From: Rhizobium metallidurans
Lineage (GTDB): Bacteria; Pseudomonadota; Alphaproteobacteria; Rhizobiales; Rhizobiaceae
NCBI RefSeq assembly: GCF_014196505.1
Contig: NZ_JACIDW010000006.1
Location: forward strand, 62,001 to 126,000
DNA length: 64,000 bases
Direction: 5' to 3'
The translations under genes were made by a program, and so were the position numbers. The notes beneath the pieces are model-generated. The model had not been told where the DNA came from, searched no databases, and worked only from the letters and a program-made list of their open reading frames with translations. Within the stretch, counting starts at the first letter, position 1. Every line of letters starts with the position of its first letter. This document shows positions 1 through 8,954 of this stretch, one piece after another.

Positions 1-111
1 GGGCGGCAGAACGGCGGTCGAAAAGACCAGCACCGCCGCGCTGAGCGCACCCCAGCGCAGCATGCCGCTAACGCCGCCGGCGGTCATTGTCCTGTCTACT
101 CGTTTACGCAT
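1..111 (-). CDS. N-terminus of an exported or membrane-anchored protein (cut by window edge)
   Basis: On the minus strand an open frame runs from ATG at 111 to the left edge. It begins MRKRVDRTMTAGG and continues into a hydrophobic stretch (GALSAAVLVFSTAVLPP) typical of a signal peptide or N-terminal anchor. An in-frame ATG at 87 has a better ribosome-binding site (AGGAC just upstream), and another lies at 63, so the exact start is uncertain. The gene sits downstream of the lytic transglycosylase on the same strand, with about 100 bases between them. Too little of the protein is inside the window to name a family; an envelope function would fit the neighbourhood. Confidence 0.5.
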   Translation of the reverse strand, partial: MRKRVDRTMTAGGVSGMLRWGALSAAVLVFSTAVLPP

Positions 112-209
112 GTCGGCCGCCTCGCATCGACGCTTATTTTCTCATGGAGCGGGACGGGCGTCCACACCCCAAAGCGCGGTGCGCGTGTTTTTGATCGCGA
201 CGCGAGGTG

Positions 210-1433
210 CTACTTGCGCAGCGCGTTCAGAAGCGGCAGCGAGGGTTCGCCATCCGCCTGCATGCCCATCCGGCCCTGGACGGCCGATATCGCGGCCTTG
301 GAGCCGCTGCCGAAATTGCCGTCGACCTCGCCGTCGTAATAGCCGAGCGCCTTCAGCCGGGTCTGCAGCTCGAACTTCTCCTTGACGTCGAGCGTGCCAT
401 CGGGACGCGGCCAGCGCTGCTTCATGCCGCCATAGCCGGCGATCTCGTCGGCGAGCAGGCCGACGGCGATGGCATAGCTGTCGGAGGAATTGTACTTCTT
501 GATGGTGAAGAAGTTGCTGGTCATCAGGAAGCCCGGGCCGTCATTGCCGGCGGGCATCTTCAAGACCGCCTTGCCGCCGCCATCCCTGAAGCCCATGCCA
601 CTCGGGCGCTTCAGGCCGAGTGCCGCCCATTGCGACAGCGTCATGGTCTTGCCGACGTACTTTGCCGCGCTCGCCGGCACCTGGACCTCGTAGCCCCAGG
701 TCTTGCCGGTGTCCCAGCCGTTCTTCTTCAGGAGATTGGCGGAGGTCGCCAGCGCGTCTGGAATCGAGTTCCAGATATCGCGGTGGCCGTTGCCGTCGGC
801 GTCGATGGCGTAAAGCAGGTAGCTGGTGGGGATGAACTGCGTGTGGCCCATGGCGCCGGCCCAGGAGCCGGTCATGCCGTCGGGCGAGATGTCGCCGTTC
901 TGCAGGATCTTCAGCGCGGCGATCAGTTGCTTCTCCGCGAACCTGGAGCGCTTCTGGTCGGCATAGCCGAGGGTGGCGAGCGCGCGGGGCACGTAATGCA
1001 GCCTGTCGTCCTTCTCGAGAACGGCGCCGTAATTCGATTCCATCGACCAGATCGCAAGCAGAATCGTCTTGTCGACGCCGAAGTTGCGCTCGATCCAATT
1101 CAACGTAGAGGCGTGCTTGGCCATCATCTTGCGGCCGATCTGGACGGTATAGGGATTTACGCGAGAATCCACGTAATCCCAGATTTTCGTCGTGAATTCA
1201 GGCTGATAGGCAGCCTTTTCCAGCACCGACGGGTCGGGTGCGGTGACGCCGGCGAAAGCTTTACGATAAGTTGCCTTGCTGATGCCATTTTGAGCGGCAG
1301 TTTGATAAAAGTCCGCGATCCACTTCTGGAACCGCTGGTCGGCCATGGCGTTTACCGGCGCCAGACTGGCGGATGCGGTCATCATAAATGCGAATGCAAG
1401 ACCACGAAGGGAGATTTTGTGATTTTGAGTCAT
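210..1433 (-). CDS. Lytic murein transglycosylase, MltB-type, with C-terminal peptidoglycan-binding domain
   Basis: This 407-residue exported enzyme should cleave peptidoglycan glycan strands non-hydrolytically to leave 1,6-anhydromuramyl ends. A signal peptide occupies roughly residues 1-31 (ending PVNAMA). The SLT_2/MltB catalytic domain follows, with the expected glutamate in IWSMESNYGAV and the conserved GAMGHTQFIPTSY and DADGNGHRDIW segments. The last 60 residues form a PG_binding_1 domain (LQTRLKALGYYDGEVDGNFG). It lacks a lipobox, so it is probably periplasmic rather than a lipoprotein like E. coli MltB. It is transcribed away from galU, across a gap of about 200 bases that must hold both promoters. 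Confidence 0.93.
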   Translation of the reverse strand: MTQNHKISLRGLAFAFMMTASASLAPVNAMADQRFQKWIADFYQTAAQNGISKATYRKAFAGVTAPDPSVLEKAAYQPEFTTKIWDYVDSRVNPYTVQIGRKMMAKHASTLNWIERNFGVDKTILLAIWSMESNYGAVLEKDDRLHYVPRALATLGYADQKRSRFAEKQLIAALKILQNGDISPDGMTGSWAGAMGHTQFIPTSYLLYAIDADGNGHRDIWNSIPDALATSANLLKKNGWDTGKTWGYEVQVPASAAKYVGKTMTLSQWAALGLKRPSGMGFRDGGGKAVLKMPAGNDGPGFLMTSNFFTIKKYNSSDSYAIAVGLLADEIAGYGGMKQRWPRPDGTLDVKEKFELQTRLKALGYYDGEVDGNFGSGSKAAISAVQGRMGMQADGEPSLPLLNALRK

Positions 1434-1634
1434 CGGCGGTCATCCGTCCTTTCGTTTCAGGCACAGCAGAGCGCGAAGTTTCCGCTCGGACCTGAGACTA
1501 CCCGAACGGAGTCAACAAATTCTTTACCATGACGCACGAACCCAGTCACTATTTGCAAAACCGTAGCAAATCTCATCTAATCCGATCAAAATCGCGTTAT
1601 ATTTCAAGCGTTAGAATCATCGCAGGAGGCCTGT

Positions 1635-2522
1635 GTGGCAGAGCATAAAAAAGTTCGCAAAGCTGTATTCCCGGTCGCCGGTCTCGGCACGCGCTTCCTT
1701 CCGGCCACCAAGGCCGTTCCGAAGGAAATGCTGACCGTGGTCGACAAGCCGATCATTCAGTATGTGGTGGACGAAGCGCTGGAAGCCGGGATCGAACATT
1801 TCGTGTTCGTGACGGGCCGTAACAAGCACATCATCGAAGACTATTTCGACATCCATTTCGAACTTGAGCAGACGCTGCGCGAGCGTAGCAAGAACGCCGA
1901 GATCACGCTGCTCGCGGGCCAGCTTCCCAAGGCCGGCACCGTCAGCTTCACCCGCCAGCAGGAGCCGCTCGGTCTCGGTCACGCCGTATGGTGCGCCCGC
2001 GAGATCATCGGCAACGAACCCTTCGCGCTGCTTCTTCCCGACATGATCATGAAGAGCGAAGGCAAGGGCTGCATGAAGGGCATGATCGACCTTTACGGCC
2101 AGAGCGGCGGCAACATCATCGCCGTCGAGGAATGCGCGCCGGACCAGGCCCACAAGTATGGCATCGTCGGCGTCGGCGACGCGATCGGTGACGGCTTCCG
2201 CATCACCGGCATGGTCGAAAAGCCCGCCAAGGGCACGGCGCCGTCGAACTTCTTCATCAACGGCCGCTACATCCTGCAGCCCGAGGTGTTCAAGATCCTG
2301 GAAACCCAGGAACGCGGCGCGGGCAACGAGATCCAGCTCACCGACGGCATGCTGAAGCTGCTCAAGGACCAGGATTTCGCCGGCTACCACTTCAAGGGCA
2401 CGACCTATGACTGCGGCGCCAAGGATGGCTTCATCCTCGCCAACGTCGCCTTCGCGCTCGAGCGCGCGGATATCCGCCCGACCGTGATCGACGGCTTCAA
2501 GGACCTGCTCAAGGGTCTCTGA
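1635..2522 (+). CDS. galU: UTP--glucose-1-phosphate uridylyltransferase
   Basis: The enzyme makes UDP-glucose from UTP and glucose-1-phosphate, feeding exopolysaccharide, LPS and cyclic glucan synthesis; the rhizobial orthologue is often called exoN. The 295-residue length is standard. The N-terminal nucleotide-binding signature is present ([20 protein letters not shown]), followed by the family-typical [13 protein letters not shown] and the C-terminal [15 protein letters not shown]. The start is GTG, chosen because an AGGAGG ribosome-binding site lies 5-6 bases upstream and the protein begins [16 protein letters not shown] as in homologues. It stands alone, convergent with the outer-membrane protein gene at 2571. 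Confidence 0.96.
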   Translation: MAEHKKVRKAVFPVAGLGTRFLPATKAVPKEMLTVVDKPIIQYVVDEALEAGIEHFVFVTGRNKHIIEDYFDIHFELEQTLRERSKNAEITLLAGQLPKAGTVSFTRQQEPLGLGHAVWCAREIIGNEPFALLLPDMIMKSEGKGCMKGMIDLYGQSGGNIIAVEECAPDQAHKYGIVGVGDAIGDGFRITGMVEKPAKGTAPSNFFINGRYILQPEVFKILETQERGAGNEIQLTDGMLKLLKDQDFAGYHFKGTTYDCGAKDGFILANVAFALERADIRPTVIDGFKDLLKGL

Positions 2523-2570
2523 TATCAGGCGAAAAAAGGGAAGGCCGCGGCGCGGTTTTCCCGCTCGCTA

Positions 2571-4124
2571 TCAGCGTTTAAGCTTCAGACCGACGCCGGC
2601 TCGCCATTGCTGCGAGTCGGCGCCCGTCTTTCTGGAGGTCAGTTCGTAGCCGATGGTGCTCGTCAGATCGAGATACCGGTTGATGTTCCAGGTCAGGCCG
2701 GCGCTGGTCGTATAGACCGTTTCGTCGCTGATCGTGCTATCCGACGGATAGTCACGCAAGGTTATGCCGCCCAGGAAGGTTCCGACGAGATTGTCGCGCA
2801 GCTGATGCGTGACCGCCGTCGTCATGGCGCGGGAGACATAGCCCGACACGCCCGGCGTGGTGGATGGCTGCAGGCTCGTCTGCAGGCCGAAATCGACATC
2901 CGTGCCGCGCAGCGGCGACCAGCGGACGCTGGCATCGAGCACGGTTGCGTCGATATCGGACAGCCTGTCGTCGTCGAACGTGGCGATCTCGTAGCCGATG
3001 CCAACTTCACCGCGCAGCTTCTCGCCGAGGTCGACCTCGACGCCCGCCTTTGCCCCATAGGAATCGCCGGACCGCTGATAGCCCGATGCATCGGTCGTCT
3101 GGTCGTAGACCGTCTTGCCGACATTGCCTTCGATGAAGGGGATGAGGGCGGGGGACAGTTCGTAGCCGATGCGGCCGCGCAGGGTGCCCGCGGTCTGGTC
3201 GCGGTCGCTGAGCGACACGAGCGTGCCGTCCGAGAGCGTTGCGTCGGAATAGATCGTCCGCGTCAGGTCGATGCCGGTGGTGCCGCGCAGGATGCCGAAG
3301 TCGCGCTGTATCGACGCGCCGAGACTGAGTTCCTGCACATCCGACTGCTGGTCGGCATCCTGAATGGCGTTCGGGTCGTTGGTGTCCTCGCGATAGAAGC
3401 GGTAGCCACCCGTCAGTCGGGCGGTGGTTTCCTGCGGCAGATCTAGCCTCAGTTCGCCGTTGATCCGGAAGTCCGGCTGCTCCGCGCCCTCGCCGCTGAC
3501 GTTCTTCTGCCACGCGCCCTCGCTTGATATCAGCAACTGGTGCAGCGCCCAGTCCGATGTCAGCGTCGTCTTCATGTCGGTTTCGAGGAAGGCGCGGGTT
3601 TCCCTGGTGTCGCCGTCCTTCTGCGTCTCGGTGTTGATGCTCTGGGTGACGGTCGGGCGCAACACGAAGGTGCCGATGCGGATGCCCGGCGTTTCCTCGG
3701 TCGAGAGATCGACATCGGGCTTGCGCTGCCGTCGTTCATCGAACGGGGCCTCGCGTGTGTTCAGCCGCATCATGTCTTCGTCAAGGATCGAGCCGGTGGT
3801 CTCGTCGCTCGTCTGGTCGCCCGACAGGGCCTGCCGCGCGGCGGTGCCGGTGCCGCTGGCTGTTGCCGCGCCGGCATTGGCGGGGTCGTCGGGGGATGTC
3901 GCAGCGCCCGGTATGGCCGTGCCGTCATCCGGCTGGTCGCCCGTCGCATCCGGGGTGGCGATATAGGCCGACTGGCCGAGCGGATAGGGCGATGCGGAAG
4001 CGCGTGCCGACTGGGCGAGCGCCGAAGCCGGGGCGGTGAGCGCATGACCGGCCAGAACCACCGACACGGCAACGCCCGCCGCGCGGAGCGGCGTCAGACT
4101 GCTCGTATGTCTCCAATGGCCCAT
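2571..4124 (-). CDS. Outer-membrane beta-barrel protein with disordered N-terminal linker
   Basis: A 517-residue exported protein. After a signal peptide (about residues 1-38, ending SALAQ) comes a 100-residue Ala/Thr/Asp/Gly-rich linker without predicted structure. From about residue 145 alternating hydrophobic and polar strands run to the end (for example GIRIGTFVLRPTVTQSINTE and WRAGVGLKLKR), as in a 16- to 18-stranded outer-membrane barrel. The arrangement resembles the 'outer membrane beta-barrel' proteins annotated in rhizobia, some linked to surface polysaccharide. It shares an intergenic region with the divergently transcribed sugar-phosphate isomerase gene. No binding residues or substrate can be read from the sequence, so the function remains unassigned. 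Confidence 0.8.
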   Translation of the reverse strand: MGHWRHTSSLTPLRAAGVAVSVVLAGHALTAPASALAQSARASASPYPLGQSAYIATPDATGDQPDDGTAIPGAATSPDDPANAGAATASGTGTAARQALSGDQTSDETTGSILDEDMMRLNTREAPFDERRQRKPDVDLSTEETPGIRIGTFVLRPTVTQSINTETQKDGDTRETRAFLETDMKTTLTSDWALHQLLISSEGAWQKNVSGEGAEQPDFRINGELRLDLPQETTARLTGGYRFYREDTNDPNAIQDADQQSDVQELSLGASIQRDFGILRGTTGIDLTRTIYSDATLSDGTLVSLSDRDQTAGTLRGRIGYELSPALIPFIEGNVGKTVYDQTTDASGYQRSGDSYGAKAGVEVDLGEKLRGEVGIGYEIATFDDDRLSDIDATVLDASVRWSPLRGTDVDFGLQTSLQPSTTPGVSGYVSRAMTTAVTHQLRDNLVGTFLGGITLRDYPSDSTISDETVYTTSAGLTWNINRYLDLTSTIGYELTSRKTGADSQQWRAGVGLKLKR

Positions 4125-4264
4125 GTACTAGCGCTCGGCATGCTTCGAAGTGGTTACCCGAACGTAAAGCCTCGTGGTTAACCATTCGTTGCCAATCGGC
4201 CGCCGCCTGTGCGCAATCCGCCGCCATGGTGGACAGGATGCGCGAAAGCGGCTAACGGAGGGCG

Positions 4265-5260
4265 ATGATCAAGCGAGCGGTAAATCTCATCGACAACGGC
4301 GTGATCGATTCGGCCAGGCGCACGCTTGGGACGGAAAGACAGGCGCTGGCCACCCTCGAACAGGCTTTCGACGGCGATCTCGCCGCGCCATTCCTGCAGG
4401 CGGTCGAGACCATCGGCGCGATATCGGGACGGGTGATCGTCACCGGCGTCGGCAAGAGCGGCCATATCGGCGTCAAGATCGCCGCGACGCTGGCATCGAC
4501 GGGAACGCCCGCCTTCTTCATGCACGCCGCCGAGGCCAATCACGGCGATCTCGGCATGGTTGGACGCGGGGATGCGGTGCTGGCGCTGTCGAAGGGTGGC
4601 GAGAGCGTCGAGCTGCGCAACATCATCGCCTATACACGTCGCTTCTCCATACCCTTGATCTCCATGACCTGCGCGCCCGACTCGTCGCTCGGCAAGGCGT
4701 CCGATGTCGTGCTGTTGATGCCGAATGTCGAGGAAGCCTGCCCGCACGGGCTGGCCCCGACCAGCTCGACGATGATGCAGCTAGCCATGGGCGATGCGCT
4801 GGCGATCGCGCTGCTCGAGGCGCGCGGCTTTACCGCGCGTGATTTCCATGTGTTCCATCCCGGCGGCAAGCTCGGCGCTGCCTTGAGCCACGTCGCCGAC
4901 GTCATGCATACCGGCGAGCGCGTGCCGCTGGTTGCCAAGGGCACGCCGCTGCCCGAGGCGATCTCGACGCTATCGCGCAAGCATTTCGGCTGCGTCGGCA
5001 TTCTCGACGAGGACGGCCGGCTCTGCGGTATCGTCACCGAGGGCGACATGGCGCGCAACCTGTCGCGCAACCTGTCGGAGCTCGTGGTCGACGATATCAT
5101 GACGCGGGCGCCGAAGACGGTGAAGCCGAATGTGCTGGCGACCGCGGCGCTGGCATTGCTCAACAAGCACAGCATCGGCGCTCTCATCGTCGTCGACGAC
5201 GACAACAGGCCGGTCGGGCTCATTCATTTCCACGATCTTTTGCGGATCGGCGTGGCCTGA
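4265..5260 (+). CDS. kdsD: KpsF/GutQ-type sugar-phosphate isomerase (arabinose-5-phosphate isomerase)
   Basis: This 331-residue protein should interconvert ribulose-5-phosphate and arabinose-5-phosphate, the first step towards KDO for LPS. It has the usual order: an SIS domain (about residues 45-180; VIVTGVGKSGHIGVKIAATL and the HGDLGMV loop) followed by two CBS domains (about 210-325; FGCVGILDEDGRLCGIVTEGD and IGALIVVDDDNRPVGLIH). The length matches E. coli KdsD and KpsF. Start ATG 4265 is preceded by GGAGGGCG. Whether it is the housekeeping KdsD or a capsule-linked KpsF paralogue cannot be told from this gene alone. Confidence 0.93.
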   Translation: MIKRAVNLIDNGVIDSARRTLGTERQALATLEQAFDGDLAAPFLQAVETIGAISGRVIVTGVGKSGHIGVKIAATLASTGTPAFFMHAAEANHGDLGMVGRGDAVLALSKGGESVELRNIIAYTRRFSIPLISMTCAPDSSLGKASDVVLLMPNVEEACPHGLAPTSSTMMQLAMGDALAIALLEARGFTARDFHVFHPGGKLGAALSHVADVMHTGERVPLVAKGTPLPEAISTLSRKHFGCVGILDEDGRLCGIVTEGDMARNLSRNLSELVVDDIMTRAPKTVKPNVLATAALALLNKHSIGALIVVDDDNRPVGLIHFHDLLRIGVA

Positions 5261-5307
5261 GCCCCGCCTGATCCATCCCGCTCGATGCGGCCTTGAGAGC
5301 TGAGTTC

Positions 5308-5763
5308 TCAGGCTTCCTCGACCGTCAGGTCGCGGCCGTTGCTTGATATGACCTTGACGCGTGCGCCGACCGGCAGGTCCGGGCCGCTCACCTTCCATTG
5401 CGTGTCGTCGAGCTTGATGCGGCCACGACCCTCGGTGATCGGCTCGGCAAGGGTCGCGGTGCGGCCGACGAGGCTGGCGCCGCGCTGGTTGAGGAAGGGT
5501 TCGTCAGTGTTGCCGTGATCGCGCGTCAGCTTGCGGCCGATGAAGGTGGCGGCGACGGCGAAGGCGGCGAACAGGATCGCCTGCAACTGCCAGACCCAAA
5601 AGGCGCTGTCCCAGAAGAGCAGCGAGAGCGCGCCGACGGCGACCGCCGCCAGACCGATCCAGACGAGGAAGAAGCCGGGCACCAGCATCTCGGCGGCGAG
5701 CAGCACGAGGCCGACGACCCACCAGCTCCAGGGCCCAAGTTCCGATGTGATGGCCGACAGCAT
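5308..5763 (-). CDS. NfeD-family membrane protein
   Basis: A 151-residue protein with two or three N-terminal membrane helices (WWVVGLVLLAAEMLVPGFFLVW and the stretch after SAFWVWQLQAILFAAFAVAA). A C-terminal OB-fold NfeD domain follows (ASLVGRTATLAEPI through VGARVKVISSNGRDLTVEEA). It is the short NfeD form without the ClpP-like protease domain. It lies 3 bases downstream of the SPFH gene on the same strand. This is the usual NfeD-stomatin pairing, in which NfeD is thought to support the membrane scaffold formed by its partner. Confidence 0.92.
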   Translation of the reverse strand: MLSAITSELGPWSWWVVGLVLLAAEMLVPGFFLVWIGLAAVAVGALSLLFWDSAFWVWQLQAILFAAFAVAATFIGRKLTRDHGNTDEPFLNQRGASLVGRTATLAEPITEGRGRIKLDDTQWKVSGPDLPVGARVKVISSNGRDLTVEEA

Positions 5764-5766
5764 CGA

Positions 5767-6780
5767 TCAGCGCTCCGGATTCTGGTTGAAGGGGTTGACC
5801 TGCGGCGTGGTGCGCGGGGCCTGGACCTGGCGCGGCGCGGGGGCTGCCGGCGGGTTGTCGCCGCCGCCGAAGACCTCCTTGGCGATGGCGCCGATGCCGC
5901 TCAGCGACCCCAGGATGGCCGACGCCTCGATCGGCATCAGCACGACCTTGGAATTGTTGCCGGAGCCGATCGCGGTCAGCGCCTCGGTGTATTTCTGCGC
6001 CACGAAGTAGTTGATCGCCTGCACGTCGCCGGCGGCGATCGCTTCGGAGACCATCTTGGTGGCCTTGGCTTCGGCCTCGGCCAGGCGCTCGCGCGCCTCG
6101 GCGTTGCGGAAGGCGGCTTCGCGCTGTCCTTCGGCCTGCAGGATGGCGGACTGCTTGGAGCCCTCGGCGCGCAGGATCTGCGCGTTCCTCGAGCCTTCGG
6201 CCTCCAGCACCTGGGCGCGCTTCTCGCGCTCGGCCTTCATCTGGCGGGCCATGGCGTCGACGAGGTCGCGCGGCGGCTGGATGTCCTTGATCTCGACGCG
6301 GGTGACCTTGATGCCCCACGGCTGGACAGCATCATCGACGACGCGCAGCAGGCGGTCGTTGATGGCGTCGCGGTTGGAGAGCAACTCGTCGAGGTCCATC
6401 GAGCCCATGACCGAGCGGATGTTGGTCATGGTCAGGTTGAGGATGGCGTTTTCGAGGTTGGCGACCTGATAGGCCGCCTGGGCGGCGTTGAGGATCTGGT
6501 AGAAGGCGACGGCATCGGCCGAGACGGAGGCGTTGTCGCGGGTGATGACTTCCTGCGTGGGGACGTCGAGCACCTGTTCCATGACGTTCATGCGCGCGCC
6601 GACGCGCTCGATGAAGGGGGTGATGATGTTGAGACCCGGCCCCAGCGTGCGGGTGTAGCGGCCGAAGCGCTCGACCGTGTACTGATAACCCTGCGGAACC
6701 GTCTTGATGCCGGCGAAGAGCACCAGGATGACGAAGACCACCAGTGCGATGACCACGATGTCGAAGCCGCCCAAAACCAT
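5767..6780 (-). CDS. SPFH/Band 7 (stomatin-like) membrane scaffold protein, QmcA type
   Basis: The protein has 337 residues if it starts at ATG 6780, which is preceded by GGGGAG; an upstream in-frame start at 6837 lacks such a site. One N-terminal membrane helix ([17 protein letters not shown]) anchors it. The Band 7 domain follows ([39 protein letters not shown]). After that comes a long Ala/Glu-rich coiled coil (about 190-270) with repeats of the type AEGxRxAQIL that drives oligomerisation. The tail is Pro/Gln/Asn-rich. These proteins form membrane microdomains and regulate membrane proteases. It forms a two-gene operon with the downstream nfeD gene. Confidence 0.93.
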   Translation of the reverse strand: MVLGGFDIVVIALVVFVILVLFAGIKTVPQGYQYTVERFGRYTRTLGPGLNIITPFIERVGARMNVMEQVLDVPTQEVITRDNASVSADAVAFYQILNAAQAAYQVANLENAILNLTMTNIRSVMGSMDLDELLSNRDAINDRLLRVVDDAVQPWGIKVTRVEIKDIQPPRDLVDAMARQMKAEREKRAQVLEAEGSRNAQILRAEGSKQSAILQAEGQREAAFRNAEARERLAEAEAKATKMVSEAIAAGDVQAINYFVAQKYTEALTAIGSGNNSKVVLMPIEASAILGSLSGIGAIAKEVFGGGDNPPAAPAPRQVQAPRTTPQVNPFNQNPER

Positions 6781-6976
6781 GAAATATCTCCCCAAAACCC
6801 GAATCGAATAGCCGCACCTTAACCGAGACGATTTCAAAAGCCACGCTCTCAGGTAGTCGTGCTGCTCTACCCATTAAATATGGGGTTTCGATTGGTTCTT
6901 CACAATGCGGTCTCTTTGGCCTAGAACCCGCCCATCCGGTCGCAGCCCACCCGGTCAAAACAAGGGATCAAACATC

Positions 6977-7684
6977 ATGAAGACCATCGTCATCTGCTCC
7001 GGCGGATTGGACTCCGTTTCGCTTGCGCACAGGGTCGCCGGCGAACAGCAACTCATCGGCCTGCTCTCCTTCGACTACGGCCAGCGTCACCGCAAGGAAC
7101 TCGACTATGCCGCCGCCTGCGCCATCAGGCTCGGGGTGCCGCATCAGATCATCGATATCAGGCCGATCGGCAGCCATCTCACCGGCTCGGCGCTGACCGA
7201 CGATATCGACGTGCCCGACGGCCACTATGCCGAGGAAACGATGAAGGCGACCGTGGTTCCGAACCGCAACGCCATCATGCTCGCCATCGCCTTCGGGCTT
7301 GCCGCCGCGCAGAAGGCGGATGCCGTGGCCGTTGCCGTGCATGGCGGCGACCACTTCATCTATCCCGATTGCCGCCCCGGCTTCATCGACGCGTTTCAGG
7401 CCATGCAGGATGCGGCGCTCGACGGTTATGCCAGCGTCAGGCTGCAGGCGCCCTACGTCAACGCCACCAAGGCCGATATCGTCACCGATGGCGCGAAGCA
7501 CCGCACGCCGTTCAAAGAGACCTGGTCGTGCTACAAGGGCGGGGCGCGCCATTGCGGGCGCTGCGGTACCTGCGTCGAGCGGCGCGAGGCGTTTGATCTC
7601 GCAGGCGTCGAGGACCCGACGGATTACGAGGACGCCGATTTCTGGAAGTCGGCGACCTCGGGCTTCTCGGCCACGGAGGTGTAA
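6977..7684 (+). CDS. queC: 7-cyano-7-deazaguanine synthase
   Basis: QueC converts 7-carboxy-7-deazaguanine to preQ0 with ATP and ammonia, in the queuosine pathway. The 235-residue protein has the PP-loop motif near its N-terminus (ICSGGLDSVSLAHRV) and the zinc-binding cysteine cluster near its C-terminus (CYKGGARHCGRCGTC). The start ATG 6977 is preceded by AAGGGA; a longer in-frame reading from 6905 adds a non-conserved arginine/proline tail and is rejected. queD begins 4 bases after its stop, so queC-queD-queE is an operon. I looked for a preQ1 riboswitch in the leader and could not match one. Confidence 0.96.
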   Translation: MKTIVICSGGLDSVSLAHRVAGEQQLIGLLSFDYGQRHRKELDYAAACAIRLGVPHQIIDIRPIGSHLTGSALTDDIDVPDGHYAEETMKATVVPNRNAIMLAIAFGLAAAQKADAVAVAVHGGDHFIYPDCRPGFIDAFQAMQDAALDGYASVRLQAPYVNATKADIVTDGAKHRTPFKETWSCYKGGARHCGRCGTCVERREAFDLAGVEDPTDYEDADFWKSATSGFSATEV

Positions 7685-7688
7685 CCCC

Positions 7689-8045
7689 GTGTTCCGCATC
7701 ACCAAGGAATTCCACTTCTCCGCCTCGCATCAGCTCTCGCATCTGCCCGCCGATCACCAGTGCGCGCGGCTGCATGGGCACAACTATATCGTCGTCGTCG
7801 AACTGGCGGCTTCAGAGCTCAACGCCGACGGCTTCGTGCGCGATTATCACGAGCTTGCCCCGCTGAAGCGCTATATCGACGAGCGTTTCGACCACCGGCA
7901 TCTGAACGAGGTGCTCGGTCATAACAGGGTGACTTCCGAATATCTCGCCAGGCACTTCCATGACTGGTGCAAGGCGATCCTGCCGGAGACCTCGGCCGTG
8001 CGGGTCAGCGAGACGCCGAAGACCTGGGCGGAGTATCGGCCATGA
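7689..8045 (+). CDS. queD: 6-carboxy-5,6,7,8-tetrahydropterin synthase
   Basis: QueD makes 6-carboxytetrahydropterin from dihydroneopterin triphosphate, upstream of QueE. The 118-residue protein shows the zinc-binding histidines of the PTPS fold: FSASHQL near residue 10 and LHGHNY near residue 33. It also has the FDHRHLNE segment and the C-terminal [11 protein letters not shown], whose glutamate is typical. The start is the GTG at 7689 because the fold begins with [13 protein letters not shown]. The ORF is open much further upstream, but that part overlaps queC in another frame. Its TGA overlaps the queE ATG (ATGA), implying coupled translation. Confidence 0.95.
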   Translation: MFRITKEFHFSASHQLSHLPADHQCARLHGHNYIVVVELAASELNADGFVRDYHELAPLKRYIDERFDHRHLNEVLGHNRVTSEYLARHFHDWCKAILPETSAVRVSETPKTWAEYRP

Positions 8046-8773
8046 GCGCCGACCGCCGAATTCGCGTCAGCGAGATCTTCGGGCCGACGATCCAGGGGGA
8101 GGGCGTGCTGATCGGGTTGCCCACGGTGTTCGTGCGCACCGGCGGCTGCGATTACCGCTGTTCGTGGTGCGATACGCTGCATGCCGTCGACAGCGAATAT
8201 CGCGATCAATGGACGCCGATGACGGTGGAGGAGATCTGGGCCGAGGTCCTTTCGCTCTCGGGCGGGCGGCCGCTCACCGTGTCGCTTTCCGGCGGCAATC
8301 CGGCCATCCAGCCGCTCGGCCCGCTGATCGAACGCGGACACGCCGAAGGCTATCGCTTCGCGCTGGAAACGCAGGGCAGCGTCGCGAAAGACTGGTTTGC
8401 CGATCTCGATACGCTGGTGCTGAGCCCGAAGCCGCCGTCGAGCGGCATGGAGACGGACTGGGCGCTTTTCGAGGATTGTCTGGCAAGCGCCGCCGGCGGG
8501 CCCGATGTCGCGCTGAAGATCGTGGTGTTCGACGAGCGGGATTATCGCTACGCGCGGGAGGCTTCCGCGCGGTATCCGGACCTCCCGGTCTATCTGCAGC
8601 CGGGCAACCACACGCCGCCGCCCGCCGATGACGACGATGCCAGGATCGATATCGATGGGATCATGGAGCGGATGTTGTGGCTGGTCGGGAAGGTGACCGA
8701 GGACCGGTGGTTCGAGGCCCGGGTGTTGCCGCAGCTGCATGTGCTGTTGTGGGGGAATCGGCGGGGGGTGTGA
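8042..8773 (+). CDS. queE: 7-carboxy-7-deazaguanine synthase (radical SAM)
   Basis: QueE is the radical-SAM enzyme that contracts carboxytetrahydropterin to 7-carboxy-7-deazaguanine. The 243-residue protein begins with the family signature [12 protein letters not shown]. The CxxxCxxC cluster is in [12 protein letters not shown], and [11 protein letters not shown] supplies the glycine-rich SAM-contact region. The start at 8042 overlaps queD. It is the last gene of the que operon; just beyond it lies a palindromic repeat that separates it from the convergent hemH. The downstream enzymes QueF, Tgt and QueA are not in this window. Confidence 0.95.
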   Translation: MSADRRIRVSEIFGPTIQGEGVLIGLPTVFVRTGGCDYRCSWCDTLHAVDSEYRDQWTPMTVEEIWAEVLSLSGGRPLTVSLSGGNPAIQPLGPLIERGHAEGYRFALETQGSVAKDWFADLDTLVLSPKPPSSGMETDWALFEDCLASAAGGPDVALKIVVFDERDYRYAREASARYPDLPVYLQPGNHTPPPADDDDARIDIDGIMERMLWLVGKVTEDRWFEARVLPQLHVLLWGNRRGV

Positions 8774-8796
8774 GTGGGGTGTGGGGGGCTCGATAA

Positions 8797-8931
8797 AAGA
8801 CCCCTCCCAACCCTCCCCACAAGGGGGAGGGCTTAATCCAGCCTCGCCCTCGGTGCGCAATCGAGGCAGTCGAGTGCCGCTGGTCTTCTCCCCCCTTGTG
8901 GGGGAGATGGCCGGCAGGCCAGAGGGGGTGT
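8797..8931. repeat. Palindromic intergenic repeat (REP/RIME-like)
   Basis: Between the convergent queE and hemH genes is a 135-base imperfect palindrome. The left part reads CCCCTCCCAACCCTCCCCAC and the right part contains its approximate inverse, TTGTGGGGGAGATGGCC followed by GGCAGGCCAGAGGGGG. Shorter self-complementary stems lie around 8811-8831 and 8887-8907. This C/G-block architecture is typical of the dispersed intergenic repeats of rhizobia. It could also end transcription from both sides by forming strong hairpins. It shares its overall design, but not its exact sequence, with the repeat at 18804-18957. Confidence 0.7.
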
Positions 8932-8954
8932 TTCAGGCCGCAGCATAACTGACC

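Noticed and set aside
2527..2570. Possible terminator between galU and the convergent outer-membrane gene
   Set aside because: The GGGAA/TTCCC arms are short and the loop is long and GC-rich, so the hairpin is not convincing.
6840..6976. preQ1 riboswitch upstream of queC
   Set aside because: The leader has direct CCGGTC repeats but I cannot fit the preQ1-I, II or III consensus pseudoknots.
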